64,000 bases of DNA, taken from Trichobilharzia szidati (taxonomy: Eukaryota; Platyhelminthes; Trematoda; Strigeidida; Schistosomatidae). Shown here piece after piece: positions 44,901 to 55,114 of the stretch. The notes beneath the pieces were generated by a model. It did no database searches, was not told the origin of the DNA, and was given only the letters and a program-made list of their open reading frames with translations. The position numbers were made by a program, and so were the translations under genes. The DNA lies in NCBI GenBank assembly GCA_944472155.2, contig OX235272.1:97470020-97534019 (forward strand), written 5' to 3'. How positions within the stretch are numbered: position 1 is the first letter of the stretch; each line of letters begins with the position of its first letter.

Positions 44901-45217
44901 AATACTATTTTGGTGTATTTTGTTACATTCGATTTTTGCATAAAATTCTCATTTTACACGGTTCTACGTGAAGTTTTATCACAGTTTCCTTTGAAAGCCG
45001 AGACCATTCAGTTCACAATATGTGACCTACTTGGTATTATAAATGAGTTCAGTAATCAAACAAGATTCATAAAACAAGATATTACTGATTCAATGATATG
45101 ATTAGCTCTAAAACATTCACGTCATCCAGGAGTGCTTGCTAGTCTTATCGAAGTGATCGAGACACCAGACAGCCGTTTCGGTTCTGATTGTAAATATTAT
45201 TCATAGTATTACCAATT

Positions 45218-46372
45218 AGTGATATAAGTATAAAACTTGGGCACTGTGGTAAAGCATAACTCCATTATGGATAAGATTTTATTTTGATAAGTCACACAGT
45301 GTTGTACAGTATTATTAACTGATGACGTTTCGAGCACAAACTATTGCTCATAATCAAATCAAGCTACTCACACAACATTTTTTCCTTCATTTATATACAT
45401 GTGTGGAATCGATTAGATATTGGAATAAAATTCAATATGAGATAATGTACATTCAGAAATAATAATAATAATACGAGCGTTATTGATCAGTTACAATTAG
45501 ATGGGAAATAAAACGAGTGTTTCTATAGTCATAATAATTTACTTGTTAGAATGTTGTGATGTGTTTGAATTGAAATAGAATTTTAAGATTATTTATTATC
45601 CCTCCTCCTCACTCAGGTAGGGACAATCTCTGTAGGCTAAAAGACCCGGTGGACCCAATTCGACAAAATAATACAATTTACAAAATACCTTGCAATGACT
45701 GTGAGTGAAGTCAACTACTTAGGTCAGACTAGTGGGTTGGGGGTAGACAGATTATCAGAACATAAGAATTTAGCTGAGGGAAGAATGGTTGACCCCGAGA
45801 AGAAAAGTAATATAGAAAAGAGCTCAGCAATTGCACTTCACGCATTAACAAACAACCACACAATAGGGTGGGATAGGGTTAAAATTCTAAAAAGTAATCT
45901 AGGTAGGTGGAGAGATAGGTTGATTACTGAATCCTTGTTCACTGAGTCTACACCCAACACATGCAACAGAAATGACTCAATGCAAATACCAGAAATATGG
46001 AAGATATTATTGCCACCAGTCAAATCAGGGGAGGATAATAAATAATCTTAAAATTCTATTTCAATTCAAACACATCACAACATTCTAACAAGTAAATTAT
46101 TATGACTATAGAAACACTCGTTTTATTTCCCATCTAATTGTAATTGATCAATAACGCTCGTATTATTATTATTATTTCTGAATGTACATTATCTCATATT
46201 GAATTTTATTCCAATATCTAATCGATTCCACACATGTATATAAATGAAGGAAAAAAGTTGTGTGAGTAGCTTGATTTGATTATGAGCAATAGTTTGTGCT
46301 CGAAACGTCATCAGTTAATAATACTGTACAACACTGTGTGACTTATCAAAATAAAATTTTATCTCTAATGGA
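45218..46372 (+). mobile_element. PLE-derived element with inverted terminal pLTRs and TSD
   Basis: Left: inverted pLTR of about 380 bp (45218-45600) starting gatataagtataaaacttgg. Middle: plus-strand GIY-YIG endonuclease fragment (KIPCNDCE, frameshift, NYLGQTSG..DRLSEHK; 45695-46045). Right: second pLTR (46045-46372) in opposite orientation to the left one, shortened by about 45 bp at its outer end. Flanks GTATTACCAATT (45206-45217) and GTGTTACCAATT (46373-46384) form a 12-bp target duplication with one mismatch. The element cannot move by itself. It separates the AMFR-like exon from the EF-hand gene. Confidence 0.8.
46271..46320 (+). ncRNA. hammerhead-like motif in PLE pLTR
   Basis: TTGATTATGAGCAATAGTTT, then GTGCTCGAAACGTCATCAG. 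The GAGCA/TGCTC hairpin (stem II position), GAAAC, the self-complementary ACGT, the GTC|A cleavage-type site and the 3' ATCAG fit a minimal hammerhead with an almost loopless stem III. The 5' core strand is TTGATTATGAG in place of CTGATGAG, so this copy may be weak or dead. The same block occurs in all pLTR copies (1755-1800, 31950-31992, 32075-32120, 37175-37215, 45318-45352, 55210-55245). Hammerheads in PLE terminal repeats are established for several animals. Confidence 0.45.
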
Positions 46373-46384
46373 GTGTTACCAATT

Positions 46385-46960
46385 TGCCCAAGTAGATAGC
46401 CAGAAATCTGTTGATTTTAGCTGACTCTTCCCTCTGAGTTGAGTCAACTCTGTCACAGCACTGATTGTCCCTACCCTAGGCTAGTCGGATTGCCGTCCGA
46501 TGGTCAGGCGATTTCAGTCTAGCTAGCAGGCACTACAGGTTGATGTGAGTTGTACACAACTCCTCATGTCAATCACCCAGGAATAAATAGTGTTATGCAT
46601 TTTTTATTTGTGCCTTGACGGTTGTCAAAGAAAACGAGAAAGCTTATCTTTTTATTTATTTGTTGAAAATCAAAGTTTGTGTTTATTGATGTTGGAAAAT
46701 CACTTTTAATATAATCCATTACCGACTGTCAAATCTTGTCGAACTCCAAATATTCGGGATCTGTTATCCAGTTTTCAACATCTCTATCACTAATTGCCGA
46801 ATTCTATACTATTGAGTATTAAATAGGCTGAGAAATTCATTAAGCTCTTTTTATTATTTTGAATTAATCAATACTGCCTGAAAATTGGAATCACATGATT
46901 TAAACAAGGAAATTTCCCAGCTTATTCTCACTTATTATTTCTGTAGTTCACTTTGTTATT
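46385..46960. other. 5' flank of the EF-hand gene
   Basis: No other gene. A possible splice acceptor (ttatttctgtag) lies 20 bp before the start ATG at 46966, so a non-coding first exon upstream is possible. Confidence 0.35.
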
Positions 46961-46965
46961 ACATT

Positions 46966-47424
46966 ATGAACTATGATGACTTAACAACAAATGAGATTGA
47001 TTTAATCAAGAAAGCATTTTATCAGTTCGATTACCGTAAAACTGGTTTCATATCTCATGAAGAATATGCTGACGCACTACGTTGGTTGAAATTAATACCT
47101 TCTGAGGAAGAAATAGCAAAAATCTTACAGGAAATCGATCCAGAAAATCTAGGACGTATTAAAATTGACGCATTTGTGTGCGGTGCACTGAAATTCTGGT
47201 TCCCATCACCGCAAAATCTAGAGGCACATTTATGGGATGCATTTTCAGTATTCGATAAAGACCTGAAAGGTAGTATATCAAGTGATTTATTAAGGGAAAT
47301 TTTAACTATGAATGATACAGAACCGATACCAGAGAAGGAAGTGAACAAGATTATCAAATACTATGAAAATAAGTCTGATAAGACAATTACATACGGATCG
47401 ATAATCAATGACTGGATGAAGTGA
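46966..47424 (+). CDS. calmodulin/centrin-like EF-hand protein
   Basis: 152 residues in a single exon, starting MNYDDLTTNEIDLIKKAF. An upstream in-frame extension has no ATG. Four EF-hand units are visible in two pairs, the calmodulin/troponin C/centrin layout. Loop 1, DYRKTGFISHEE (about residues 22-33), is the most complete. Loop 2, DPENLGRIKIDA, and loop 3, DKDLKGSISSDL, keep D at position 1 and G at 6 but lack the final Glu. Loop 4, ENKSDKTITYGS, is poor. Calcium binding is therefore expected mainly at site 1, if at all. Length and helix pattern fit a small calcium sensor or a light-chain-like subunit. Which partner it binds cannot be told. AATAAA at about 47465 is a fitting polyadenylation signal. 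Confidence 0.8.
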   Translation: MNYDDLTTNEIDLIKKAFYQFDYRKTGFISHEEYADALRWLKLIPSEEEIAKILQEIDPENLGRIKIDAFVCGALKFWFPSPQNLEAHLWDAFSVFDKDLKGSISSDLLREILTMNDTEPIPEKEVNKIIKYYENKSDKTITYGSIINDWMK

Positions 47425-47462
47425 TATCTGAAAATTAAGGCGGATAATTAAAGGCTGAAATG

Positions 47463-47472
47463 ACAATAAAGG
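47463..47472 (+). promoter_or_regulatory. polyadenylation signal of the EF-hand gene
   Basis: gacAATAAAgg about 40 bp after the stop codon. A second AATAAA occurs at about 47576 (gtcaataaagactg). Confidence 0.5.
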
Positions 47473-47474
47473 AG

Positions 47475-48115
47475 TGAAAGAAGACCTTCCAAGGAGTCAG
47501 TCTCCCAAGAGTATCGTTTTATCTAATGATTTAGTTCCTTTGAAAAAAAACAGTATGTTTCAATTCTGGACAGTCAATAAAGACTGTAAAAAAGTTGTTG
47601 ATCCAAAGTTTTTTGTGAGCAGTAATAAACTGTGTGACTGCTGATTAACAGCATCACTTCTTTTTGCTCCTTCTGTGACTCATGTGAAGGGTTGTAATTT
47701 TGATTCTGTTTCTGTAGTCACCGATACTCTCATAAGATTATTGTGTTTTAATAAAAACTTCATTTGTAACCATATATAGTTATCAAGAGGAAACGACATT
47801 AGTGACTTGAATTGAATCAGAGGGCGGTCTTCAACTCGGTGAAGGGTTCATCTGAAGCTTAAAAGTGACTTCTGAACTGAATTTTTGTTGTGTAGGATGG
47901 ATAGACTATAGGATGTCACAATGCATTTAATAAAATAGGACAAAATAATGTATGACTGGTGAAATTTCACCTGAAAATTTCCGATAGCTTTACTTAGTTA
48001 ACCTTACCGTAAATAAACTATTAGAAAGAATATAATGTATTATTTTAGCCTTAACAGGCTTTCTGAGAAAATGTCACAGAAGTGAATAGACATAATCCTA
48101 AGGGAAGTTTATGTT
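47475..48115. other. no gene
   Basis: Downstream of the EF-hand gene. Nothing recognised. Confidence 0.4.
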
Positions 48116-48119
48116 GACT

Positions 48120-48310
48120 TCTACAGATAATAACAAATGAGACTAAATTGTCTAACTAGGCGAGCCTGCCCACCATTTACCTAGAGGGAGGAAGTCAAAG
48201 GGTTCTGGAGAGCTGCTTCTTCCTTGTTCGGGGGTCGAACCCCGGACGTTCAAGTCACGAAGCGAGTTGGCTGACAATTCAGCCAGTGGGACCAGTCACC
48301 AAACTGTCTG
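48120..48310 (-). repeat. tRNA-like SINE fragment (Sm-alpha-like)
   Basis: Minus strand: tcccactggctgaattgtcagccaactcgcttcgtgacttgaacgtccggggttcgacccc carries box A- and box B-like parts in the order and spacing of the Sm-alpha-like family, followed by a decayed hammerhead region (gaacaaggaagaagcagctctccagaaccc). Confidence 0.55.
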
Positions 48311-48314
48311 AATC

Positions 48315-49555
48315 AATTACATGTTGGAGAAATAATGCTGGGATTAATCTGCTGTAACCATTTGATAAGTAATACTTAAATTCCATGGATGGTGAACTTT
48401 GACCGGTAACAAACATTCTTATCTTCATTCAAGCAGATGTTCTGGTGTGAACACAGTGAAGCTGTCAACTATAACAACTTACCTTGCGTACAGAATTATG
48501 CTGAATAACTACAATGTTAATCTACTGACAGACTCACTGCACAAAGTATTTTATGAATAAATCTCTTCAAATGGTTTTTTCTGAATGTTTGTGGCAATGT
48601 GTCACCCTTGAAATGAAAATATAGGAACAGTTTTTTTCAGAAAACTTCGCGTCGTAGTCACAGAAACTCAGCTGATACGGACATGCATAAAAAATATGGA
48701 TTTGAAGACATTATGTTCGTCTCTTATGCATTTTCTGATATTACTAATAACTATAAGGAATTCTGCAAAAATTTATATTAATTTCAGTTTCTTGTATTTA
48801 CACAATCTTGTCTGTGTTCAGTTGTCTCTGATCATCGATAGATTATCTAGATATGAGAGATCTGTAAGTATGTTTCATAGTTTCAGTATTAGTAGTGCTT
48901 CAAATTTTTCAAGGTCGAAATCGCATGACGAATATTTGTATGGAATAATACAAAGTGTCTGTTAATAACCGGGGTCAGATATTTCAAGCAAGGGTAAAGT
49001 TTCAATGTTCCGATGGAGTGCTCAGGCACTTCTCAAGTATTAACCAACAGCTTGTATTCCTAAGATTATGTATAACTAGGAAACCAACACCATACTAAAT
49101 ATTTTGCAGTTGCTTATCTTACAGTATCCATTCAAGTTCACAAGACGGCTTTCATGGTTTGCCAAAGCTGTATATTAAATTGTAGAGTCAACTAAGGAAC
49201 TCTGTAGTAGCACAGTCTTCAGAGTTTCTGAGCAGTTTTCTTGTTACTAGGCTCTTACCAGCCAAAGAGAGGTGTTAACTGAAGCACAGACAAAATTCAA
49301 AGATTGGTTGACTTTTAATTTCAGGAATTAATATGAAGAGCCAGCAAGATAAGCGAACAGCTTTTATATAAAGATGCAGAGTAATTGCACAGTTTCTCAA
49401 TCACCATGAATAAAAGTTTCAGTACGTCTCTCAAGTCACTTGTTCTTGCATTATGTAAGAGGGTGGTATTCTACTTTCGAAATAATAGGATATAGTCACC
49501 AGTTAATCAGATCACTATCCAAGGAGAGATCAACACAGAGGTAACCAATGAAAGA
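48315..49555. other. no supported gene; one signal-like small ORF
   Basis: The frame 48696-48965 (89 codons from ATG) starts with a hydrophobic leader-like stretch (LCSSLMHFLILLITI) and is Ser-rich afterwards. It could be chance, and no family was recognised. Nothing else was seen. Confidence 0.25.
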
Positions 49556-49559
49556 TAGT

Positions 49560-50990
49560 ACAAGGAACCTAGCTGCCAAAGACGAGAAGCAGAGAAAACA
49601 GTGGGCTGATCACTTCAAATGACTCTTGAAGCGACAACCAGAAAAACCATCAAAAGTCACACAACTGCCAGTGGATACCAATCCTTCAACAAAAGCAGAA
49701 GTTTTGAATGCAATCAAGCTGCCAAAAGCTTGCCGGGAAGTATGCAGGACCTGAATGAATCCATCCAGAAGCAATGAACATGGATCCACAGACTTCATCA
49801 GATATCCTGGTGGCACCATTAAAAATATTTGGAAGGAAGGAAAGATACCTACTGATTGGAAGAAAGCCTACTATGTCAAACTACCAAAGGAGGGCAGATT
49901 AATCCTTTGAAAAAACTGGAGAGGATAGTGCTCCTCTCCACTCCAAGCAAAATTTTAACTCTCGTTATCCCGGAGAGACCAAACTATGCACTGGCTACAA
50001 AACTCCGCTTAAAACAAGCTGGATTCAGGAATAATGAATCATGAGTGGATTAAATCGCAATAGTACACATCACCATCAAACAGAGCACGGGGTAGCAGTC
50101 AACTTTTTATCTAAACATCATTGATTGTGGAGAAGTCTTTGACAGCGTTAATCGACAATAGATTTGAAAGCCGCTTCAACACTACTTGATGCCTGGAACC
50201 TGTAACAACCTCATTCAAAATCTGTATGGTTATGTCACATGCCAGGTGATTCACAACGGAAAGCCCAGCGAAGCATTTGAAGTGAAGACAGGAGTAAACC
50301 AGGGATGCCTACTATAGCTGATGATATTCCTAACTGTGGTGAACCGAATTACGCGACAGACTGTGGGAGCGAGAAGACAGGAATACGTTGGACCTGTAAG
50401 AAGGCTCCAGGAGATCTGGACTGTGTGTAATCTTACACAAACTTGAAGATATTTAGGCGGAAATCGACAAGTCGGAAGAAGAGTCAGTGAAAACAAAACT
50501 TCAGGCGAACATAGAAAAGTCTGCGGTGGTAAAAACTCCTGACCAACTCCAACAAGCATCGAACATTATCTAAGGCAGAAATTTGAAGGAAATCAGTTTT
50601 TTACTTATGTAGGCAGCATTTTTACGACCAAAGGCGGCATGGATGAAGATATCAAAGCCAGAATCGGTAAGGCAAAATAGACCCTCATCACTATGAAATC
50701 ATTTTGGAAATCTTCTTCACTGAGCATAAAGAACAGAATCCTGATTTTCAGCACCAGTGTTAAGTCAGTCAGTTCTTTTACATGGGTCAGATACTTAGAG
50801 GTCATGTCACGAAAGTCATTTCCAACAGCCAGATGCAGACTTTCGACACCAGCTCCCTTCACTACAAACGAACGTCTGGAGAAATTGATTCTTTGCAGCT
50901 AGTAAACCTGGGCAGTGGAGGAACCTATGAGCAGAGGGACGAAATAGAAATGATTATACACAGTATAATGTGTGTTCTTCCTGTCCGATT
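49560..50990 (+). mobile_element. old RTE-like LINE copy (RT and C-terminal part)
   Basis: Broken frames align in order with the 53.6-54.8 kb RTE. They are KQWADHFK (about 49595), NAIKLPKACR (about 49710), IWKEGKIPTDWKKAYYVKLPKEG (about 49825-49895), RPNYALATKLRLKQAGFR (49975-50030), YGYVTCQVIHNGKPSEAFEVKTGVNQGCLL (50225-50310), NQFFTYVGSIFTTKGGMDEDIKARIGKAK (50595-50675) and ILIFSTSVKSVSS (50740-50780). This copy retains RT segments deleted in the younger copy. It carries many stops and indels. Confidence 0.7.
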
Positions 50991-51489
50991 AGACTAGAAG
51001 TGGTATGAGCAATCGAGAAAGGTTCAGCGTATTCTAGACAGTGAGTAAATGACTGAGAATGCGTATATCTATTAGATACCAGAACCAATGTTAGAGCGTC
51101 AGGCAGTGTACAATGACAGTTCAAACAGCAGCTGGATATGTGTTAAAAGCGACAGGAATGTCAGACTGAATCTTTCGCACTGGAGGTCGTAACGTAACCC
51201 TCGCATTATTTGTTGAGCCTCACTTATAGCGAACAATCCTTGAGGTTGATTTTCCGTTAGAAATCTGACTGATGATTAACAGGAGGGAAAGGACTGTGAT
51301 TACAAAGTACTGATCAACCAGCATGCATTAGAATGTTGAGATGGTAGTGGTAGAGGTGTCGAAAGTACCGAATATAACAGTGCTAGTTTGAAAATACAGG
51401 TGTCCATTCACTAAAGATGCAGACCCTTATAGGTATAATGATAAGGCGCAGCATGAAATCCCAGTAACGGGTAGAAAATGACAACATTT

Positions 51490-52090
51490 ATGACTTGAAG
51501 AGTTTCATATTGCTAGCAGTAGAAGCTGACCGACAAGTTCAGATGTTAAAGGATGATATTAATGAAGAAGCTAACAGCCCACATTGCTTTCGCTTGCTCT
51601 TAGCGAGGAAAGCCAACACGAAGTACAAATTTTGTGATGATTTTCAAGAAGTAAACAGCGCAACAGAAGTGAGACTTTGTGAGGTGTCAAATGTAGCAGA
51701 AACCCTGGATAACCTGGAAACTGTAAATCTGTTTACAGTTCTAGGATATTTCCAAATATCAATAAAACAAGGCGACATCATTGTTGGGCAGAAACAATAT
51801 CAGTTTAAAAGCATGTCATTTGGATTGGTGCGTGCATTACCTGCTTACAGACGACTAGTGACGTTACTACCTAAAAATTTAAAGAACTTAAAAGTGTACG
51901 CCGATGATCTAGTCATACATAGACGGAAAGTGACAACATGGAACATGTAGAAGCGGCTAAACTCATTTAAAATTTTGGACTACGCATTAACAAGTTAAAA
52001 TCTCAGAGAACTGAAAGGAATGCTCTGCTGTTGGAACATTAAGTAGGAAATCATGGGATAAAACCTCGGCCTGATAAATTCTTGACAGTA
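51490..52090 (+). mobile_element. Ty3/gypsy RT fragment
   Basis: The frame 51495-51950 contains VQMLKDDINEEANSPH, ANTKYKFCDDFQEVNSATEV, DNLETVNLFTVLGYFQISIK, then YQFKSMSFGLVRALPAYRRL and VYADDLVIH. These are gypsy RT motifs including the catalytic YADD box. FGLRINKLKSQ and VGNHGIKPRPDKF follow in broken frames. The central stretch is shortened relative to intact gypsy RT, and flanking pol domains are missing. A different lineage from the 9-11 kb element. Confidence 0.75.
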
Positions 52091-52109
52091 AAGACCACTG
52101 CAAACCTAG

Positions 52110-54785
52110 CCTAGATTTCTAGGTCACTAGTTTTCTAGCCGGTCCCAAGCCCGGATAAAGAGGGAGGGTTGGGGCCTGGTGCTGGCAACTCCACCTCCAA
52201 AACTTAACCAAATTGCTACAGAAACTTCAACGCACAAATATATTAAAAATTCTAAGAATACAAACAATAACGTTATTTTTCGCTGGAATCGGGGATGTGA
52301 AATGACGCAGGCTGGTGAAAGCCTTCTAGAAGCCAGTCAGACAATGTGCCTCCTTTCGATGAAAGCAAAAATAAGGATGGGGACGTGGAGTGTTCGTACA
52401 ATGTTCGAAGCTGAAAAGGCTGCTCAGGTAGCCGCAGAAATGAGAAGGTATGGAATAGAAGTGTTGGGAATCTGCGAGAGTAGATGGAACGGATGTGGTA
52501 GGTGCCAACTATCAACTGGAGAAACAGTAATCTATTCCGGTCACCCAGAGGACGATCACGAGCACACCGAGGGAAAGGCCATCATGATGTCACCAACAGC
52601 AGCCAAAGCTCTCATACAGTGGGAACCAATCTCTTCCAGAATAATGACAGCCAGGTTCAACTCAAAAGGAAGGAAGGTTACAATCATTCAATGCTATGCG
52701 CCTACAAACGTCTCAGAACAAGAGAAGAAGGAGGATTTCTACAGACAACTACAAACAGTAGTGGACAACGTCCCAAATGGTGATATCAGAATTCTGACGG
52801 GTGATATGAATGCGAAGCGGAGAGGAGACAATACAGGAAGAGAACTCACCATGGGTCGTGAGGCTCTCGGTGAAATGAACGACAATGGTGAACTCTTCTC
52901 AGACTTCTGCGCCTTCAATGATTTGGTGATTGGTGGCAGTGTGTTCAAACACAAGGATATACACAAGGCAACATGGATTCCACCAGATAGACACACCAAA
53001 AACCATATAGACTTCATTTCAATCTCAAGGAAGTGGAGACGAAGCCTACTGGAAACAAGGTCGAGGAGAGGGGCAGGTGTGGGTTCAGACCACTATCTAA
53101 TACAAGGGACTTTCAAAGTGAAGCTGAAAGCCTCGAGGATACCCGGGGATAGGCCACAATGCAAGTTCAACACTCAAAAACTGAAGGACACAATCACACA
53201 GGACACTTTCACTGCAACTGTCAGAGCAAAGCAAGAAACACTACGTGACATCACGAAAGAATCATGTGTGCAAGACCATTGGAACTCTCTGAAGGTGATT
53301 TTCGACGAAACGTGTTCAACGGTTTTAGGAAGAAAGAAGAAACAAGACAAGGAATGGCTCTCAACGGACACTTGGAAGCTAATAGAGGAGAGGAGAATGG
53401 TGAAAGAGAAAATGATTCAATGCAAAGACGGACAAGCGAAAGAGACTCTGAGCACTGGACAAAGAAGTGAAGAAGAGTGCTAGGAAGGACGAAAGACAAT
53501 TCTACGACAATCTGGCCACTGAAGCTGAGAAAGCAGCAGGCAAAAGGGACCTGAGGACACTATATCAGATAACCAAGTCTCTATCCGGGAAGAGATCAAC
53601 ACAAGTGAAACCTATAAAAAAACAGCCAAGGGAACCCAATTACCAAGGAAGAAAGACAGATTAAACAATGGGCGGACCACTTCAAAGAACTCTTGAACCG
53701 AATGAAGTAATTTGGAAACTACTCAAGTACTACTGCGTTCCCCAAATATTCATCAACCTTATTCAACAGCTGTACGACAACGGCACATGCCAAGTGATCC
53801 ACAACGGAAAACTCAGCGAGGCGTTTGGAGTAAACACAGGAGTCTGACAAGGGTGCCTATTATCACCAATGATATTCCTAATTGTGGTGGACTTGATTAT
53901 GCGTCAGACAGTGGGAAACGAGAAGACAGGGATATCCTGGACCGACGTGAAGAACCTAGAAGACCTGGATTTCGCGGATGATTTATGTTTGATGTCACAC
54001 AAAATCGAAGACTTACAAGCGAAAACCGACAAACTAGTCGAAGAAGCAGCAAAGACAGGACTCCAGGTGAACATAGACAAGACGGAGGTTGTGAAAATAA
54101 CCAACCAACAACAGCAGCAACATCCAGCGCCAATCACCATCAATGGGAGGGATTTGAAAGAGGTTACTTCATTCACTTATCTAGGGAGCACTGTCTCAAC
54201 TACAGGAGGAACAGACGAGGATGTCAAATCGAGAATCGGGAAGGCGAGAAACACATTCATCAACCTGAAACCAATCTGGAAATCTTCGTCACTCAGCCAG
54301 CATCAACAACAAAATTCGGATTTTCAATACAAACGTCAAGTCACTTCTTCTATACGGATCAGAAACTTAGCGGGTCACAAAGAATATCTCCAACAGGTTG
54401 CAGACCTTTATCGACAACTGTCTTCGCTCTATACTCAAGATCAGATGGCCGAAAAGAATCACCAACAAGAAACTATGAGAACAAACAAAACAAGAACCAA
54501 TCACCCAACAAATATGTTGGAGAAAGTGGAGATGGATTGGACACTCGCTGAGGAGGCCGCTGGGTGAAATTACGCGTCAGGCCCTCGAGTGGAACCCGAG
54601 AGGGAAGCGGCGAGTGGGACGTCCAAGGGTGACATGGAGGAGATCGTGTGAAGAGGAGTTGAAACAGTATGGATTAACATGGATGCAGGTGAAAAGTACA
54701 GCAGAAGACAGAAGCAAGTGGAGACGTGTTTTTGAAGCCCTATGTTCCACTAGGTATCCAAGGGAACAATAATGATAATAATATT
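52110..54785 (+). mobile_element. RTE-like LINE, near full span, RT partly deleted
   Basis: 5' untranslated region from about 52110 (ctagccggtcccaagcccgg..). An AP-endonuclease frame (52179-53483) reads MGTWSVRTMF, CESRWNG, RILTGDMNAKRRG and GVGSDHYLI, all catalytic neighbourhoods present. After a frameshift at about 53470 it reads ERQFYDNLATEAEKAAGKRD and KQWADHFKELLNR. A deletion at about 53700 then removes the first RT motifs, and the frame resumes FINLIQQLYDNGTCQVIHNG, FGVNTGV(stop)QGCLLSPMIF and LDFADDLCLM (FADD box). The C-terminal region as at 14.2 kb ends in CSTRYPREQ and an AATAATAATA tail. Non-functional, but young by its identity to 14205-15000. Confidence 0.85.
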
Positions 54786-54839
54786 TTTATAGTATTAAAC
54801 AATATTCCGAACAGTAGTGATCATACGCAATAGAAAGTT

Positions 54840-55114
54840 TTGACTTCACTTAATCAGATGAGTGAGAAGTGAAAATATCCAGTTACCAGGGCAAAGAAGG
54901 AATTATAACTGCTTCTTTCTGGACACATAAATCGGGTTTCAGGCGGTTGGTGGAGATGGCTTCAGCGAACTTGTAGAGAATTGAATTTTTTTGCCTGTTG
55001 ATTATATTGGACGATCTTGCGACGTCCACCCCATGACTCGTGTCAAGGAGATGACTGGCGATGGCACTGTTTAAAGCATTTGTTCCCTTTAGACATAAGC
55101 GCTTTGGTACATTG
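54840..55114 (-). mobile_element. PLE endonuclease C-terminal fragment split by the next PLE
   Basis: Minus strand from 55110: NVPKRLCLKGTNALNSAIAS, HLLDTSHGVDVARS, NIINRQKNSILYKFAEAIST and NRLKPDLCVQKE, ending in SLPW. This is the tail of a PLE GIY-YIG domain of the same kind as 42860-43145. The pLTR end (..cttatatc) of the PLE at 55115 abuts it directly, so that PLE inserted into an older PLE. Confidence 0.65.

Noticed and set aside
44910..45101. CUE-domain exon of the AMFR-like gene
   Set aside because: VLREVLSQFP looks faintly CUE-like, but the RING should come first and the conserved CUE di-leucine end is missing. Not supported.
45838..46023. 61-codon frame opposite the PLE endonuclease, also at 37468 and 55503
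   Set aside because: Antisense shadow of the endonuclease. It recurs only because the element is repeated.
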